Assembly (NCBI GenBank): GCA_000467715.1 | Contig: AJFK01000135.1 | Coordinates: 1-64,000, forward strand | Direction: 5' to 3' | Length of the DNA: 64,000 bases | Source: Hysterium pulicare CBS 123377 | Lineage: Eukaryota; Ascomycota; Dothideomycetes; Hysteriales; Hysteriaceae | Part shown: piece after piece, positions 21,444 to 35,159 of the stretch | Numbering within the stretch: the first letter of the stretch is position 1 | Layout: the number at the start of each line of letters is the position of its first letter | The notes under the pieces: generated by a model | The model's database searches: none | What the model saw: the letters and a program-made list of their open reading frames with translations, nothing else | Told to the model about the DNA's origin: nothing | Translations under genes and position numbers: made by a program

Positions 21444-24400
21444 ATGAAGCAACGCTTCTCTTCGCTTGATGTTAAGGTGAGCTAAAAGAAGCCCTTGGAT
21501 AACGCCCGTCTGATCCATCTTTCCTCCAGGTAATTGCTCACGAGCTCTCCAAAACTCTCTGTTCTCTTCGAGTCACGAACATTTATGATCTGTCCTCGGT
21601 ATGTTTGGCCATCTTACCCTGAAGATTCCTCTAACCACATATCCAGCGAATATTTCTATTCAAATTTCATAAGCCTGACCACCGAGAGCAATTGGTCGTT
21701 GATTCCGGCTTTCGATGCCATCTTACCAGCTACGCCCGCTCCACAGCAGCAGCTCCCTCGCCATTCGTAGCTCGACTCCGAAAATACCTCAAGACTAGAC
21801 GAGTGACATCAATATCTCAAGTTGGGACCGACCGCATAATAGAGTTTCAGTTCTCGGACGGCCTGTACAAACTGTACCTGGAGTTCTACGCTGGTGGTAA
21901 CATTGTCCTCACGGATGGTGATTTGAATATCTTAGCACTGTTACGGAACGTCGAAGAGGGTGCTGAGCATGAGAAGCTGAGGGTTGGATTGCAATACAAC
22001 TTGTCCTTGCGACAGAATTATGGAGGTGTGCCGCCGCTTTCGAAGGAACGAGTGCGAGAAGGCCTGCAAAAAGCTGTAGACAGGCAGCAAGATCCTACAG
22101 CAACGGGAAAGAAGGCAAAGAAGCAGTCAAAAGATGTACTAAGAAAAGCACTCGCGGTCTCAATAACCGAGTACCCGCCATTGCTTGTGGATCATGCTCT
22201 ACATGTGGCGAACTTCGACGCGAACCGTAAGCCGGAAGAAGTTCTTGCAGATGATGCGCTTTTGGACAGTTTATTAGTTGCTTTGGATGAAGCGAGGAAT
22301 GTCACCGAAGAAATCACGAGTCGGGATAACACGAAAGGATACATTCTCGCCAAACAGAATCCGGCTTCAGCAAGTTCAACCAAAGAGCCAGCTGAGGATG
22401 TAGGCACCGGGAAGGATTCTGGGCTTCTCTATGACGACTTCCATCCCTTCCGGCCTCAGCAATTCGAGAATTCAACTCTAACCTTCTTGGAGTTTGATGG
22501 CTTTAACAAGACCGTCGATGAGTTCTTCTCGTCAATCGAAGGTCAGAAGCTAGAATCAAGATTGCAAGAACGCGAGCTCCATGCAAAGAAGAAGCTGGAT
22601 AAAGCGCGCCAAGAGCAAGCGAACAGAATTGGTGGGCTTCAGGCAGATCAGACGATGAACGTTAGGAAGGCAGAAGCTATTCTAGCCAATATTGAGCGAG
22701 TTCAAGAAGCGGCGGCCGCAGTGAATGGTCTTATTGCACAGAGCATGGACTGGGGTGAGATTGCGCGACTGATCGAACGAGAGCAGAATCAGCAGAATCC
22801 AGTGGCCCAGATGATCAAACTTCCATTAAAACTATACGAAAATACTGTCACATTGCTACTCGATGAACCTGGTGCAGTAGAAGAAGAGGAAGAGGAAGGC
22901 TATGAGACTAGCTCTGTGAGTGGAGACTCGGATGATGAAGTGGCCACAATTCAGAAAAAGAAGACTTTCTCACCATCGCAACGCCCTACGCCTCAAAAGC
23001 TTGCTATTGATATAGATCTGGGTTTAACTCCTTGGGCTAATTCTAGTCAATACTTCGATCAGAAGAAGAGTGCTGCAGCAAAAGAAGGAAAGACCTTGCA
23101 AGCATCTTCCATAGCGCTTAAGAGCACCGAGAAGAAGGTTACCGCAGATTTGAGAAAGGGTCTGAAACAAGAAAAGGATATCTTGCGCCCTGTTCGAAAA
23201 CAGAATTGGTTCGAGAAGTTCATCTACTTCATCTCCTCCGATGGGTACCTTGTTCTTGGGTAAGCATCAAGATTCTTACTTACTTACTGGGCGCTCAAAC
23301 TGATGCATTACAGCGGCAAAGATGCCCAGCAGAACGAAATACTCTACCGAAAATACCTCAGAAAGGGTGATATTTACGTTCATGCTGACTTGAAAGGATC
23401 AAGCTCCATCATCATCAAAAACAACCCAAATACTCCAGATGCCCCTATTCCACCGTCGACTCTTTCGCAAGCTGGTAACCTCTCCATCGCTACATCTGAT
23501 GCCTGGGAGTCAAAGGCTGTGATGTCGGCGTGGTGGGTGAACTCGAACCAAGTGTCAAAGACTGCTTCTACGGGAGAGTTCCTGGCTGCAGGCGTGTTTG
23601 TCATAAATGGCAAGAAGAATTACTTACCACCGGCGCAACTGCTTCTCGGATTCGCTGTCATGTTTGAGATAAGCGAGGATAGCAAGGCTAGACACATGAA
23701 GCATCGGGTAATGGATCAGGGAGCATCTCAGGCAATGGAGAACACAGAGTCAGCGGAAGCCCAGGCAGATTTAGGTCAAGACCAAATGACCGCCGACAAA
23801 GAAGGTGAAGACAGCGACACCGACAGCGATGAAGATTTCCCAGACGCAAAGATTGAGTCGGGGTCAGATGAAAGCGATGCCGAGTCTGAGACAGCCCAAC
23901 ATAACCCTTTGCAGTCAGCTCGCGGTGCACGTGCTGCTGTTAGTCATGATTCGGATGTTGAGGAGACACCTCAAGAAGGAGACGAGGCAGACCAAAGTGT
24001 ACCTTCCGACACGGGCATTCTTAACGAAGAGGAAGAATCGCATGATGAAGCCTTAGAGAAAGATACTCCATCGATTGCTGGGTCTACTCAATCTCAACCA
24101 CGAAGCGGGTCTCGCCACCTGTCTGCCAGAGAACGTCGTATGCTTCGGAAGGGGCAAGCACCTGGGCTTTCGCTCGACCCTTCAGGTCCTCCTTCCGTGG
24201 CTGAACCTAGAAGTGAAGACGAGAGTCATTCCGAGGACAGCGAATCTGCTTCCATGGCAAAGGCCTCAAGTGGTCCAACATCACAAACCTCGAAAGCTTC
24301 CACAAAGCCTCTGCCCAGAGGCAAGCGTTCGAAAGCCAAGAAACTCGCCGCAAAATATGCCGATCAAGACGAAGAAGATCGAGCCTTAGCCATGCGTCTC

Positions 24401-25018
24401 CTTGGCTCGAAATCAGGCCAAGAAGCCGCAGAAGCCAAAGTGCAAGAAAAGCAGAATAAAGAAGAAGAGGCCCAGGCGCAAAAGCAACGACGGCGCGAGC
24501 AGCATCTTCGTGCTCAAGCAATTGGTCGTGCAGCGGAGGAGGCCAGACGAGCAGCACACGAAGCGAATGCAGCGGATGGCGAAGAAGTCGAGGAAGATAC
24601 TACAGCGCTAGAACTCGCTGCGCTGGATTCTTTCACGGGTCGTCCGCTACCGGACGATGAGATTCTCTCTGCCGTTCCTGTTTGCGCGCCATGGTCAGCG
24701 TTGGCGACGTACAAATACAAAGTCAAGCTGCAACCTGGTGTCACGAAGAAAGGCAAGGCTGTTAAGGAGATTCTGAGTAGATGGGATGCTGCAGGTAAAG
24801 ACCCTAGAGCTCTGGACAAAAACAGCAAAGATGGGGAGAGGATATGGCCTAGAGAGATCGATTTGATCAGAGGATGGAAAGAGGCAGAAGTCTATGGTGT
24901 TGTTCCAGTAGGTAAAGTGAGGGTTATGATGGCCGGCGGTGGCTCGGGTGGTGGTGGCGGAGCCAAAGGGAAAGCGAAGAGTAGTCGAGGTGGAAGAGGG
25001 TCAAAGAAGAAGAGGTAG
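21444..25018 (+). CDS. RQC2: Ribosome quality control factor RQC2/NEMF
   Basis: Four exons, 21444..21476, 21530..21598, 21647..23259 and 23314..25018, give 1139 residues, near yeast Tae2/Rqc2 (1038) and NEMF (1076). Rqc2 binds stalled 60S subunits carrying peptidyl-tRNA, recruits the ligase Listerin and adds CAT tails. The NFACT-N part begins MKQRFSSLDVK and has Asp9 and Asp96-Arg97 (GTDRIIEF), which correspond to yeast residues Asp9 and Asp98-Arg99 needed for CAT-tailing. A coiled coil follows around residues 320-370. NFACT-R begins GGKDAQQNEILYRKYL near 571 and contains DIYVHADLKGSSS and SAWWVNSNQVSKTA. A long acidic, disordered linker leads to NFACT-C (APWSALATYKYKVKLQPG). The C-terminus is glycine/lysine-rich. 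Confidence 0.97.
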
Positions 25019-25446
25019 CCATGTTTCGCTGCCCCTCATCTAACCTCCCACATGATATTCAGCCTTTCCATACACCATTTCGGAGGTCCATTATGTGACC
25101 TGGGCTGCAGGTTGGGGAGGATTGGCGGCGGCTGTGCAAAGCCTCACTCGTCCTGAACTCCATCCACTCGCTTGTAGCGGTTCAACTATTTGCGCAATAT
25201 GTGTCTCTGCTGCAGATGCACGAATTCTGGTATTGAAAGCCTCCACCATATCCTCAGCTGAATACCCACGAAAGCCTTCAGAATGCAATGTTCGACCATT
25301 TCCAGGCAACCGTTTGCCTTTGAATCCTGTATCTCGCCATTTGAACTGATACTCGTACCTTTCCATTTTAACCAGTCCTTGATCTGCTTCTCGAATTTCC
25401 TCTTCCTCTCTGGTCACAGCATTTCTCCTTCACACAACGTGTCAAG
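25019..25446. other. Intergenic before the membrane protein gene
   Basis: It contains the RQC2 3' flank and the promoter of the next gene. An antisense frame of 108 codons at 25091-25417 was considered and not accepted. Nothing else is seen. Confidence 0.45.
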
Positions 25447-26580
25447 ATGAAGATCTCCAGCAGCTTCGCAACCAAATTTCTACTCACCTGCTTTCTATTC
25501 ATTAACAGTATCCTCGCCTCACCCACCGCCCACATCACACCCGCACCCATACCCATCATCCGTCGTGACAGTACTAGTAGCTTAGATCCCGCAATCATCG
25601 GATATGAACCTGTCTATGGCACATGTAAACCCCTCCTCATTCCTTTCCCGGCATATAGTTGAGACTTTCAAATTTTCGGGTTTTGACTGTCTCCCAGATT
25701 CGCCTTTCCACTGCCCCTTATCCTCGACATGGGCTACATACGGCAATTTGGGCCGCTGCTGTATCAACAGTGATGTTGATTGTTTCATGCCAACAACGTG
25801 TTTGAATGGGAGTGTCATGGCGAATGATCAGTACCGGACTACTTGGTAAGCTGGTCTCTTCCTTCCTTCTTGTGCCATACATACCATCTCAACCTTCTCC
25901 TGTCCCTCCCTCCTTTCTATCTTCTACCCTCCAATAATTTTGAAGGTATATATAGGATGCTGATATGAGCTTGACGCGTATATAGTAACGGGACGGCTGC
26001 TCAAACGTCCTGTGTCACAGGGACAGTGTACAGGTCAATGGGCGATCAGAACCCGATCATGAACTACCAATGCTGGCCTACTTGGACGGATGGGAATTGG
26101 GCTGCTACAGTGACCGTGACTACGGATGAGGCTTCGAGAGTTTCTTCTACTACTCCTACCAACACGGGGCCGACAATGACGTCTACTTCTTCCACGACGA
26201 CGCCGACGACGTCGAGCTCGGCGAACTCGTCGAATGCTTCGAAGCCTGCATCTAAAGTCTGGATCGCTGGGGCGGTGATCGGTGGTGTTGGTGTCTTATC
26301 TCTCATCTTCGTCGCTCTCTTCTTCCTTTTGCGCCGTTTGGATATAAGAATAGTGAGGGGGGGCCAGGGAACTTCTGCGTCTGTTCAAAAAAGGGTTCGA
26401 GTTACAAGCATAGGTGGAGGTGCAGAAAGAGAAGAGACGAGGCTGAACCCGATTTCGAGTGGTAGGGTTGAACTGGGGAGTGAGCATGCCGGTGGGAGTA
26501 CAAGGGGAAGTCTGAGACTGAGTCAGAGTCAGAGTCCGAGTGGTGTGAGAAGAAGTGGAAGTGTGGCGGAAATTGAATAA
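25447..26580 (+). CDS. Mucin-like single-pass plasma membrane protein
   Basis: Three exons, 25447..25624, 25698..25845 and 25986..26580, encode 306 residues. A signal peptide (MKISSSFATKFLLTCFLFINSILA) is followed by an Arg-Arg site (IIRR) that could be cut by a Kex2-type protease. The ectodomain has about eight cysteines (FHCPL, RCCINSDVDC, TTCLNGS, TSCVTG, YQCWPTW), then a Ser/Thr-rich stretch likely O-glycosylated. A membrane segment follows (WIAGAVIGGVGVLSLIFVALFFLL), then a basic, serine-rich cytoplasmic tail with repeats of Ser-Gln. The layout is like fungal wall-stress sensors (Wsc/Mid2), but I do not recognise a WSC domain. Function is unassigned; similar small receptors are common in leotiomycetes and sordariomycetes. 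Confidence 0.8.
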
Positions 26581-26948
26581 CTGAAGAGAAGGGATAAAAG
26601 GAAGGGTAAGTCGGGGGCTTCATACTCATCTTAACCAGGGCGCGCTTGTGCCTACCGGCCAAGGTGTCTCCAACAGGAAACGGTGGGAGTTAGGAGATCT
26701 TTGGTGGTATAATTCAAGTTGGTAAAGATGACACGACACGCTATCAGACATTCGCAAACGGATTTGTATGATTCTTCAGAACTCAGCTTTTGAAGAAGGC
26801 TTGATCTAATCTCCTGTATATCTTCCATAGCTAACGGTATAATTGGCAAATAAAGTATACACTTCACGTACTTTTCCCCTATCCTGTCCCAATCTAACCT
26901 TGGATCTACCCTCTCGATGATGTACATACCAACCTCAAGGGACTACCC
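26581..26948. other. Convergent 3' flank region
   Basis: Tail-to-tail spacer between the membrane protein gene and ADE2. No gene recognised. Confidence 0.5.
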
Positions 26949-28655
26949 TCACTTCCCCATCTTCTCCAAATACCTCCCAGGGCCCACCTCCACCAACTCC
27001 CCATCCTTCCTCATAACCTCCTCATCATTCCCCCTCATATACCCCTCAATGGCCTCCCGAATCTTCTGATCCTCCACTCCCAGGATCCTCGCTGCAAGCA
27101 ATGCGGCATTCGTAGAATTATTAATGCCCACGGTTGCCACGGGCTCACCTCTCGGCATCTGCGTCATACTGTACAGACTATCCACGCCATCCAGATGCGT
27201 TGCTTTTACCGGGACGCCGATGACAGGGAGAGTGGTCCATGAGGCACACATGCCGGGGAGATGAGCGGCTCCGCCAGCGGCACCGATGATGACTTTGAAG
27301 CCGTTCTGGCGCGCGGATTTGGAAAAGGCGCGGAGGTGGTCGGGTGTCCGGTGTGCGGACGTGATGCGGGCGGAGTATGGGATGGAGAGTTTGTCCAGGA
27401 TCTGGAAACAGGGTTTTAGGGTTGGGAGGTCGGAGTCTGAGCCCATTATTACGGCGACTGTAGGTCGAGGTCCCGATTGTAATGACGATTGTGATGTTGT
27501 TTGTTTCTTGCCGGATGTGGAGTCAACGGCGGTTATTAGAGGTGCCATTTCCCTCTCTGCTTCGGACATAGTGGGCGCGGTGATGGTTAGATGACCCATT
27601 TTTCTTCCTGGTCGTGCATCACCTTTTCCGTAGAGGTGGATGGAGGCTGTGGTTTCCAAGGCCATTTGAGCGACCTGGACATGTGAGTCTGGAGTTGAGC
27701 CGCCGAGGATATTCAGCATGATGGCTGGCTCCTTTAATCGTAAGCCTGAGACTGGGATAGGGAGATCGAGGATGGCGCGGAGGTGAGCATCGTATTGGGA
27801 TATGGGACATGCTTCGATGGTGTAGTGGCCCGAGTTATGTGGTCTTGGAGCGATTTCGTTGACTAAAAGGGTCTCTTCGTCTTTTAACAGGAACATTTCT
27901 ACACCAAAGACGCCTTTGCCTTTGAATGCTGAGATAGCCTTCTTAGCCAGCTCTTGGGCTTTTGAGCAGATGGACGAGGAAGCATTCCGGGCTGGTGCAT
28001 AGACTAGTTTGCAGATGTTGTTCTCGTGGATGGTTTCAACGGTTGGGAATGCGAGTGTGGTATCCTTGGTCTTGACGACCATGACGGCCAATTCCATTTT
28101 GAAGTCGGCCCAGCGTTCTGCATACAGAGGTCGATTTGCCAAGGTCTTTATTGCTTGGGGTATGTCTGTTTCAGACTTGATGACAAAATTCCCTCGGCCG
28201 TCATATGCTTCTGTTTTACTCTTCAGCATAAAAGGATATCCGAAATCTCTGGCAACTTTTATGAAATCCTCTTCAGATTTCCCCGCTAAGTCAATTGACC
28301 CTGCAACAGCAACGTCATACTTCTTAAGGTGTTCTTTCTGAGCGTACTTGTCTTTGATGATTCTCAGAGTACTCCAATGCGGCTCCACTTCCACCTCTTT
28401 AGACATCTCTTCCAATATCTCGGTATCCACGTGCTCGATCTCAACAGTGAGGACATCGCACGCTTGCGCTAATTCTTTGATCACCTTGGCGTCTTTGAAC
28501 GAACCTTCGATATGTCCATCGTGCGCGGATATCTGTTTTGCGGGCGAAGCAACGGCATCCAGAATGTTGACTTGGATGTTGAGGCGGTTGGCGGATTCCA
28601 TGAGCATGCGGCCTAACTGACCGCCGCCTAACACGCCCACTTTTCGTTTGTCCAT
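26949..28655 (-). CDS. ADE2: Phosphoribosylaminoimidazole carboxylase
   Basis: A single-exon gene of 568 residues. It makes carboxyaminoimidazole ribonucleotide (CAIR) from AIR in purine synthesis. The N-terminal PurK part has the start VGVLGGGQLGRML and an ATP-grasp region with GYPFMLKSKTEAYDGRG and EIAPRPHNSGHYT. From about residue 401 the PurE part follows: VIMGSDSDLP, SAHRTPD, GAAGGAAHLPGM and GINNSTNAALLA. Both parts look complete, as in yeast Ade2. Loss of this gene typically turns fungal colonies red or pink. It lies on the same strand as RPL18 but 494 bp from it, so there is no sign of joint transcription. Confidence 0.98.
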   Translation of the reverse strand: MDKRKVGVLGGGQLGRMLMESANRLNIQVNILDAVASPAKQISAHDGHIEGSFKDAKVIKELAQACDVLTVEIEHVDTEILEEMSKEVEVEPHWSTLRIIKDKYAQKEHLKKYDVAVAGSIDLAGKSEEDFIKVARDFGYPFMLKSKTEAYDGRGNFVIKSETDIPQAIKTLANRPLYAERWADFKMELAVMVVKTKDTTLAFPTVETIHENNICKLVYAPARNASSSICSKAQELAKKAISAFKGKGVFGVEMFLLKDEETLLVNEIAPRPHNSGHYTIEACPISQYDAHLRAILDLPIPVSGLRLKEPAIMLNILGGSTPDSHVQVAQMALETTASIHLYGKGDARPGRKMGHLTITAPTMSEAEREMAPLITAVDSTSGKKQTTSQSSLQSGPRPTVAVIMGSDSDLPTLKPCFQILDKLSIPYSARITSAHRTPDHLRAFSKSARQNGFKVIIGAAGGAAHLPGMCASWTTLPVIGVPVKATHLDGVDSLYSMTQMPRGEPVATVGINNSTNAALLAARILGVEDQKIREAIEGYMRGNDEEVMRKDGELVEVGPGRYLEKMGK

Positions 28656-29149
28656 TCTTAATTCAATAGCAATGGAGAAGATCGAGAAATTAGGAGTTAT
28701 TTGAGCGGATTGGAAGAGAGGAAGGGTTTATTTCACCGTTTGGGGTTTCTAGGATGGTAGCTGGGATACATGTTCTGTGGTTGGTGGGATGGTGGGGAAG
28801 AATTTTTTGGAGGTCACGAAAATCATTGAGTTTCACGTCATGAAGGTGTCTCAGGAGGGACGTCTATTCATCACCAATTTGTACAAAAGTTCAATGTTCA
28901 CCGTTTCTGTGGCGAGTCACATTTCATATTGAAGACGGGGCGAATGAGGAGTACCTGTCGTCGCTACAAAAAGCTCTCCATTCATGATATGCTTATCTCG
29001 TAGCTATGGTATGATTTGCATGCAGCATTTTGATTTGTGAACCCAGAAGAAGACCTTCGCCGGCAAATGAAGCACATATTGTGCAGTACAAGTCCGACAA
29101 CCACGCCAGCATCGACGAGCCAGAAACAGCAGCCCAGTTCTTGTATTCG
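28656..29149. promoter_or_regulatory. ADE2 upstream region
   Basis: Upstream of ADE2 and downstream of RPL18. A CACGTCAT element near 28836 resembles a CRE/bZIP site. There is no TGACTC motif and no coding sequence. Confidence 0.4.
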
Positions 29150-30048
29150 TTAGACCTTGAAACCCCTCGACCTTCTTCGGCCACGAGCCCTCTCGAACTT
29201 CCTTCCTTTGCTTGCTACGTATGGCTTCTTGTGGCTGTGTGGGCCAAAGCCGAAGTGCTTGAATGCCTCACGCGCATTCTTAGGTCCACGGAGGAGAACG
29301 GTGTTTGACCCAGTTGGAGCCCTCAAGGCGAGCTCGTCGATGGTGAGACACTCACCACCGGCCTTCTCGATGCGAGCGCGAGCGGGGGCAGTGAAGCGAA
29401 GAGCAGCAACGGACAACTTTGGGAGTTCTGAAGTGTTGTTAGTGCTGTGTGTGCTTCATCGAGGTTCATTATTCGTACCCAAAAGACGGTTGTCGTCAGT
29501 GACGGTTGCGACCTGAAGGGCAGATTAGTGGCTGTCATCAATCCCATGATAATGATGTCCATACAATCACGATTGTCTTGCCCTTGTGTGCCTCTGCAGA
29601 GTGCTTGTTCGCGGCGGTCGCAACGATCTTGGACACGCTCATAGCTATCCGCCTGTCAGCGATTCCAATTCCTCAAAACTTGTGTGCAAGTTTCTTACGT
29701 GGGCGGTTGATCTTAGACATCATGAGTCTACGGAGGACGGTCTTGTTGAATGCGGAATCGGTACGGCCTCGGAATGTTGTCAGCCAAAATTTCACATGCA
29801 GTCCACACCATTGAAGGAGAAACTTACGGCTCAAGAACTTGTAGAGACGAACAAGAAGGTTCAAGTACGGGTTCTGAGACTTAGGGACCTCTATACAATT
29901 CGTCAACATCCGCAGTGTTCATTCGGTCTTCATGCTGCGTCCAAAAGGACGACTGGTCGCCAGCGCATTATCTGCGGCTGACTCGACGGGAGGGTAACGT
30001 ACTGCGATGCCCGTCTTTGACATGATGCCGATCGAGATCAATCCCCAT
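29150..30048 (-). CDS. RPL18: 60S ribosomal protein L18 (eL18)
   Basis: Six exons on the minus strand, 30003..30048, 29828..29890, 29699..29767, 29565..29644, 29479..29512 and 29150..29427, encode 189 residues; all phases agree. The start [15 protein letters not shown], the core [38 protein letters not shown] and the end [18 protein letters not shown] identify eL18, a large-subunit protein. The first intron (112 nt) was checked for snoRNA boxes without success. The 34-nt fifth exon is small but typical for fungal ribosomal protein genes. Confidence 0.97.
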
Positions 30049-30715
30049 TTTGAACGGTGACTGAGGTTGTTGTGTAGCGGCTGGGGAATACTCGTGGAGT
30101 TTGACTTCAGTCGTCGCTGAGGTCGAATTTCGACTTGGTGTGCGATTTCTTAGTGGCCTTGGCGAGACTTCACCGCCTTCGGCAGAACTTTGGCCGCTAA
30201 GGTGAGTTCCCTGTCCACTCTCAATATTGTGGGATTTTTTTTGAGAGTTCCATTAAGATTATGTATCTATCCAAATAGTTCTATATACAATAAAACGCTG
30301 AATACACACCCAGAATCAGACGAAAAGAAGGCTTTTTCATCCTTATCATTGCTTCTCCATGTTTTGAGAGATTCCTAGAATACAAAAGCTTGATATGCAT
30401 GAAAAGGAGGCCCCTTTTTGAAACAAGTTACAAGAGAAATGCCTACTCAGTTAGGGTTCCTGAGCCAATTCAAACCGTCCCTCTATACTGCGAAGCGATA
30501 TGTCGAATGAGCCCAACACCCCTGCGTTCCCCCCGCTACAAAAATGAATCCACATGAAAGACGTGAATAAAAGGTTGTCGATGTAACCAGACGGAGTAAC
30601 TCCTAATAGCAAGTACCCACAGTATCTGTGGGATTTACGCGATATACGAGGATGCTTAACGGGGAATGAATCCTCACATTTTCCAAACTTAAGCATATTC
30701 GACTTTCGAGAGCAA
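30049..30715. other. Intergenic, RPL18 promoter and glfB 3' flank
   Basis: No coding sequence is recognised. It should contain the RPL18 promoter near 30.05-30.25 kb and the 3' UTR of the transporter. Confidence 0.5.
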
Positions 30716-32219
30716 TTAGACACCATGTTTCCCAAGCATGTTGCCGATCGTTGATGAGAATTTATCGGCAGATTCCGGAGCGAACCTTGGGGCAAGTCCG
30801 GCAAGGACCAGGAAGAGCGTAACGAGGACAACGCCGAAGACCATCATTTTTCGCGCAGCTGGGCGGCGGTTGCCGAAATCGGCCCATGCCATCATACCCT
30901 GGCCCAGGTATTCCTTCAACTTGTCCGCCCCAAGCTTGTAGTAAATGAGACCGCCGAGGGCAATGCTGTATCCAAAGGCCTGGAGAAGCGTGACTGGGTC
31001 GCCGAAGAGGAACATGGACGCAAAGACGAGGAGGATATCCTTGAGAACACCAGAGAGGGTGAGGACGAGGGAAGAGGTCTTGCCAATCTGCAAAGTCAAT
31101 TAGCGAACGGCCCTTTACAAGATAACTAGAAGAGAACTCACCAAGAACACAACCGAGACGTTGAGGAGGAATGCAATGGTAGCGTTTGCCAACAAGGTAA
31201 ATCCACCGACTCGGTAGATGTCTTCCATGGTCAAGTATGGCACTTCCCCAATGAGACAAACGATGCCGTTCATGAGGGCGCAAGCTGGAGCATAGTAGTA
31301 GAGGGAAACCAGCGGGTCCATCTTAAACTCGGCAGAGCTGAGAATGCGTTGTACCATGACCAATCGAATAGCCTCGAAGATAATACCGCCACATTGGTAA
31401 AGGAAACCAACCAAGACGAACTTGATCTCACCGAAGGAGGCAATAATGACACCAATGACAATAAAGCTAACATTGGCCAAGGTCTTCATGTTTGGTGGGG
31501 CAACGCCAAGAACCCAGGTTGCGAGAAGAACAGCGACGGGAGTAGTAGCCTGGTATAATGGTTAATGATGAGGTCTACCGGGTGACAATCATGCTTCCCT
31601 ACCTTCAGCATCTGAATGAAAGCCACACTGAGGTAAAGGTATGTCTGGTTACCGCAGATCAAGCTCAAGCTGAAGAATATGCCAATGGGAACGATTGCTC
31701 GCAAGTACACACGTCCAGTCATTGGAACCTTTTTTCTTGAGTCGAGAATCGTAGTAAACCGTGCGAGGAACTGGGTCATGATGGTGGCGAAAAGGAGGTG
31801 CCATGTTGTAAGGAAGATAGCTATAGATGGTCAGGATAGAAAAAGTACTAATAGAGCAAGCAAGACGTACGAAAATCTGCAAGCGTCTGTTAGCTGAGAC
31901 TATCCTCAAAGTTAGGCTTCAGTAACTTACGGAAATTGGCGGTGTCCAATATCCACTTGTTGAAGACGATAACACTTGAGCTGAGCGTAATCCATGTACT
32001 GGCGCAATAATTAGAGCAGTTCTCGTAGCAAGAAATCGACCAATACAAGAGAGTAGCCAATTTCATGGTGCCCTTTCACACTTACGCGATGTACACAGCA
32101 GGGTGGAATGATGCGGGCTCAGGCTGCTTCTGGACATCGGGATTCACTGTGGGCAGTACTGGAACTGCAGGATCCCGCGCAGCATCGACGGACGATCGCA
32201 TTTTTTCTTCGTTAGACAT
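30716..32219 (-). CDS. glfB: Golgi UDP-galactofuranose transporter (GlfB-like)
   Basis: Six exons on the minus strand, 32086..32219, 31931..31998, 31871..31876, 31603..31820, 31142..31549 and 30716..31087, give 401 residues. The protein is a TPT/nucleotide-sugar transporter with about ten membrane helices: TWITLSSSVIVFNKW, PIFLTTWHLLFATIMTQ, LSLICGNQTYLYLSVAFIQMLK, ATTPVAVLLATW and KTSSLVLTLSGVLKDILLV are hallmark segments. It faces UDP-galactopyranose mutase across 1154 bp. In Aspergillus fumigatus the UDP-Galf transporter gene glfB lies next to the mutase gene glfA, and its product is about 400 residues; that synteny is the main basis for the name. Another substrate is possible for this family. 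Exon 3 is only 6 nt. Confidence 0.85.
31871..31876 (-). other. 6-nt microexon of the transporter gene
   Basis: On the minus strand six bases, ATTTTC, are bounded by GCAG before and GTACGT after. Including them inserts His-Phe to give ANFHFPIFLTTWH, matching the two residues normally found at this point in the family (for example KFEYPVF in relatives as I recall). Skipping them keeps the frame but loses both residues. Each flanking intron has a branch-like site (GCTAAC, CTGAC). Confidence 0.65.
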
Positions 32220-33373
32220 GGCGACGGTGATAGTGACAGAACGAGGGACTAGAGGGAGGTCGGTATTGTCGAGTCCGTGGTAGGGAATGTGAGGTTGTCC
32301 GAACGGAGAGGGGTGGCGTCGAAAGCGCCGATTGCCCAGCAGAAATCGGTCGACGGCGTCACGATGTGCAAAGAGAACGACGGTCGCACTCAGTACAGGT
32401 GAAGGAGAGTCGTGGAGGAAACGAAGAGGTTGTGTGTTGGAGATGTGGAGGTGCAGGTGCAGAATTTAGGGAGTTGGGGTGCAGGATAACGAAGTCGAGA
32501 AAATCGAATGCGGCTAGTGCAGTGGGTCAGCCACTTAGATTAAGTTGGTGTGCATGTGTTCGCACCGGCTTAGAAGGCTTCTGATCGGCCCTGAGAGTTT
32601 TACCTTTCACCTACTCACCACGGTCGAGGAAGGGGCTGGGGTGCTAGTTGTTGTTCGAGGATGGGGATTGACTGGAGCGTTGCTGGAGCATGAAACGGAT
32701 CAGCAGTGGGTCATTACGGGCAAGCTGCCACCTTTGGCACTTCACATTGAAAGGTGGTATTGGTATGACGTGCTGAGGCTCATATTTGCGTGAATGGCCC
32801 AAAATAGCTCTCAGGGATTTCTACACCGATGCAGTCTCATCCACAATCCCACAATGTATATCCTGTGCCCGTTGTTTGGGGCGGGTAAAGGGGCACCGGC
32901 ACAGGCAGACAGGGCTGGAGTTGTTACTTCGGCGAGGATTCTCGAAGGCATGTGTCGTTGGGCAAAGATAGCCAGTGCCAGTCAAGCATCCACGCTGTCT
33001 TTTGTGCGGTGGCGTGAACTGTTTGATATTGATGTAGCGCTTCCCATGGACAGGTGCTACCCCTTTTCCTCCATTTTCGACAAAGATTCAACACCACCTG
33101 CAAGTTGAAGCACTAGCCTTGGGGTCCGCCAGGTCCCAGAATAAGCCTGGGCCATCTGCACCCTCGACCTCCGCCTGCAACCCACTCCTTGGCCCTGAAC
33201 TAGCCTTAGTTTATCGCAAATATATTCCATCCGTCGCCCACGCGCACCGCAACACCGCAACAACACCCAAACCCTCGCTCAATTGCCTCAGTCAGGACAG
33301 CCAGTCCATGTTAAATCTTGCTCGCTCCACTTTGAAGAGAGTTCCTAGTTTTCAAGAGCTCTTGCAGGGAAAG
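32220..33373. promoter_or_regulatory. Divergent glfB/glfA intergenic region
   Basis: A 1154-bp region between the start codons of the transporter and the mutase. It should hold both promoters and leaders. Nothing like a third gene is recognised. An in-frame upstream ATG of glfA lies at 33308 in a weak context. Confidence 0.5.

Positions 33374-35159
<1,786 letters not shown>

Noticed and set aside
25091-25417. Antisense frame of 108 codons beside the membrane protein gene
   Set aside because: Parts look protein-like, but it lies in the shared 3'/5' flank, has no recognised domain and no leader or splice signals to support it.
29891-30002. snoRNA within the first intron of RPL18
   Set aside because: Introns of ribosomal protein genes often host box C/D snoRNAs, but no convincing C (RTGATGA) and D (CTGA) pair with a terminal stem was found.
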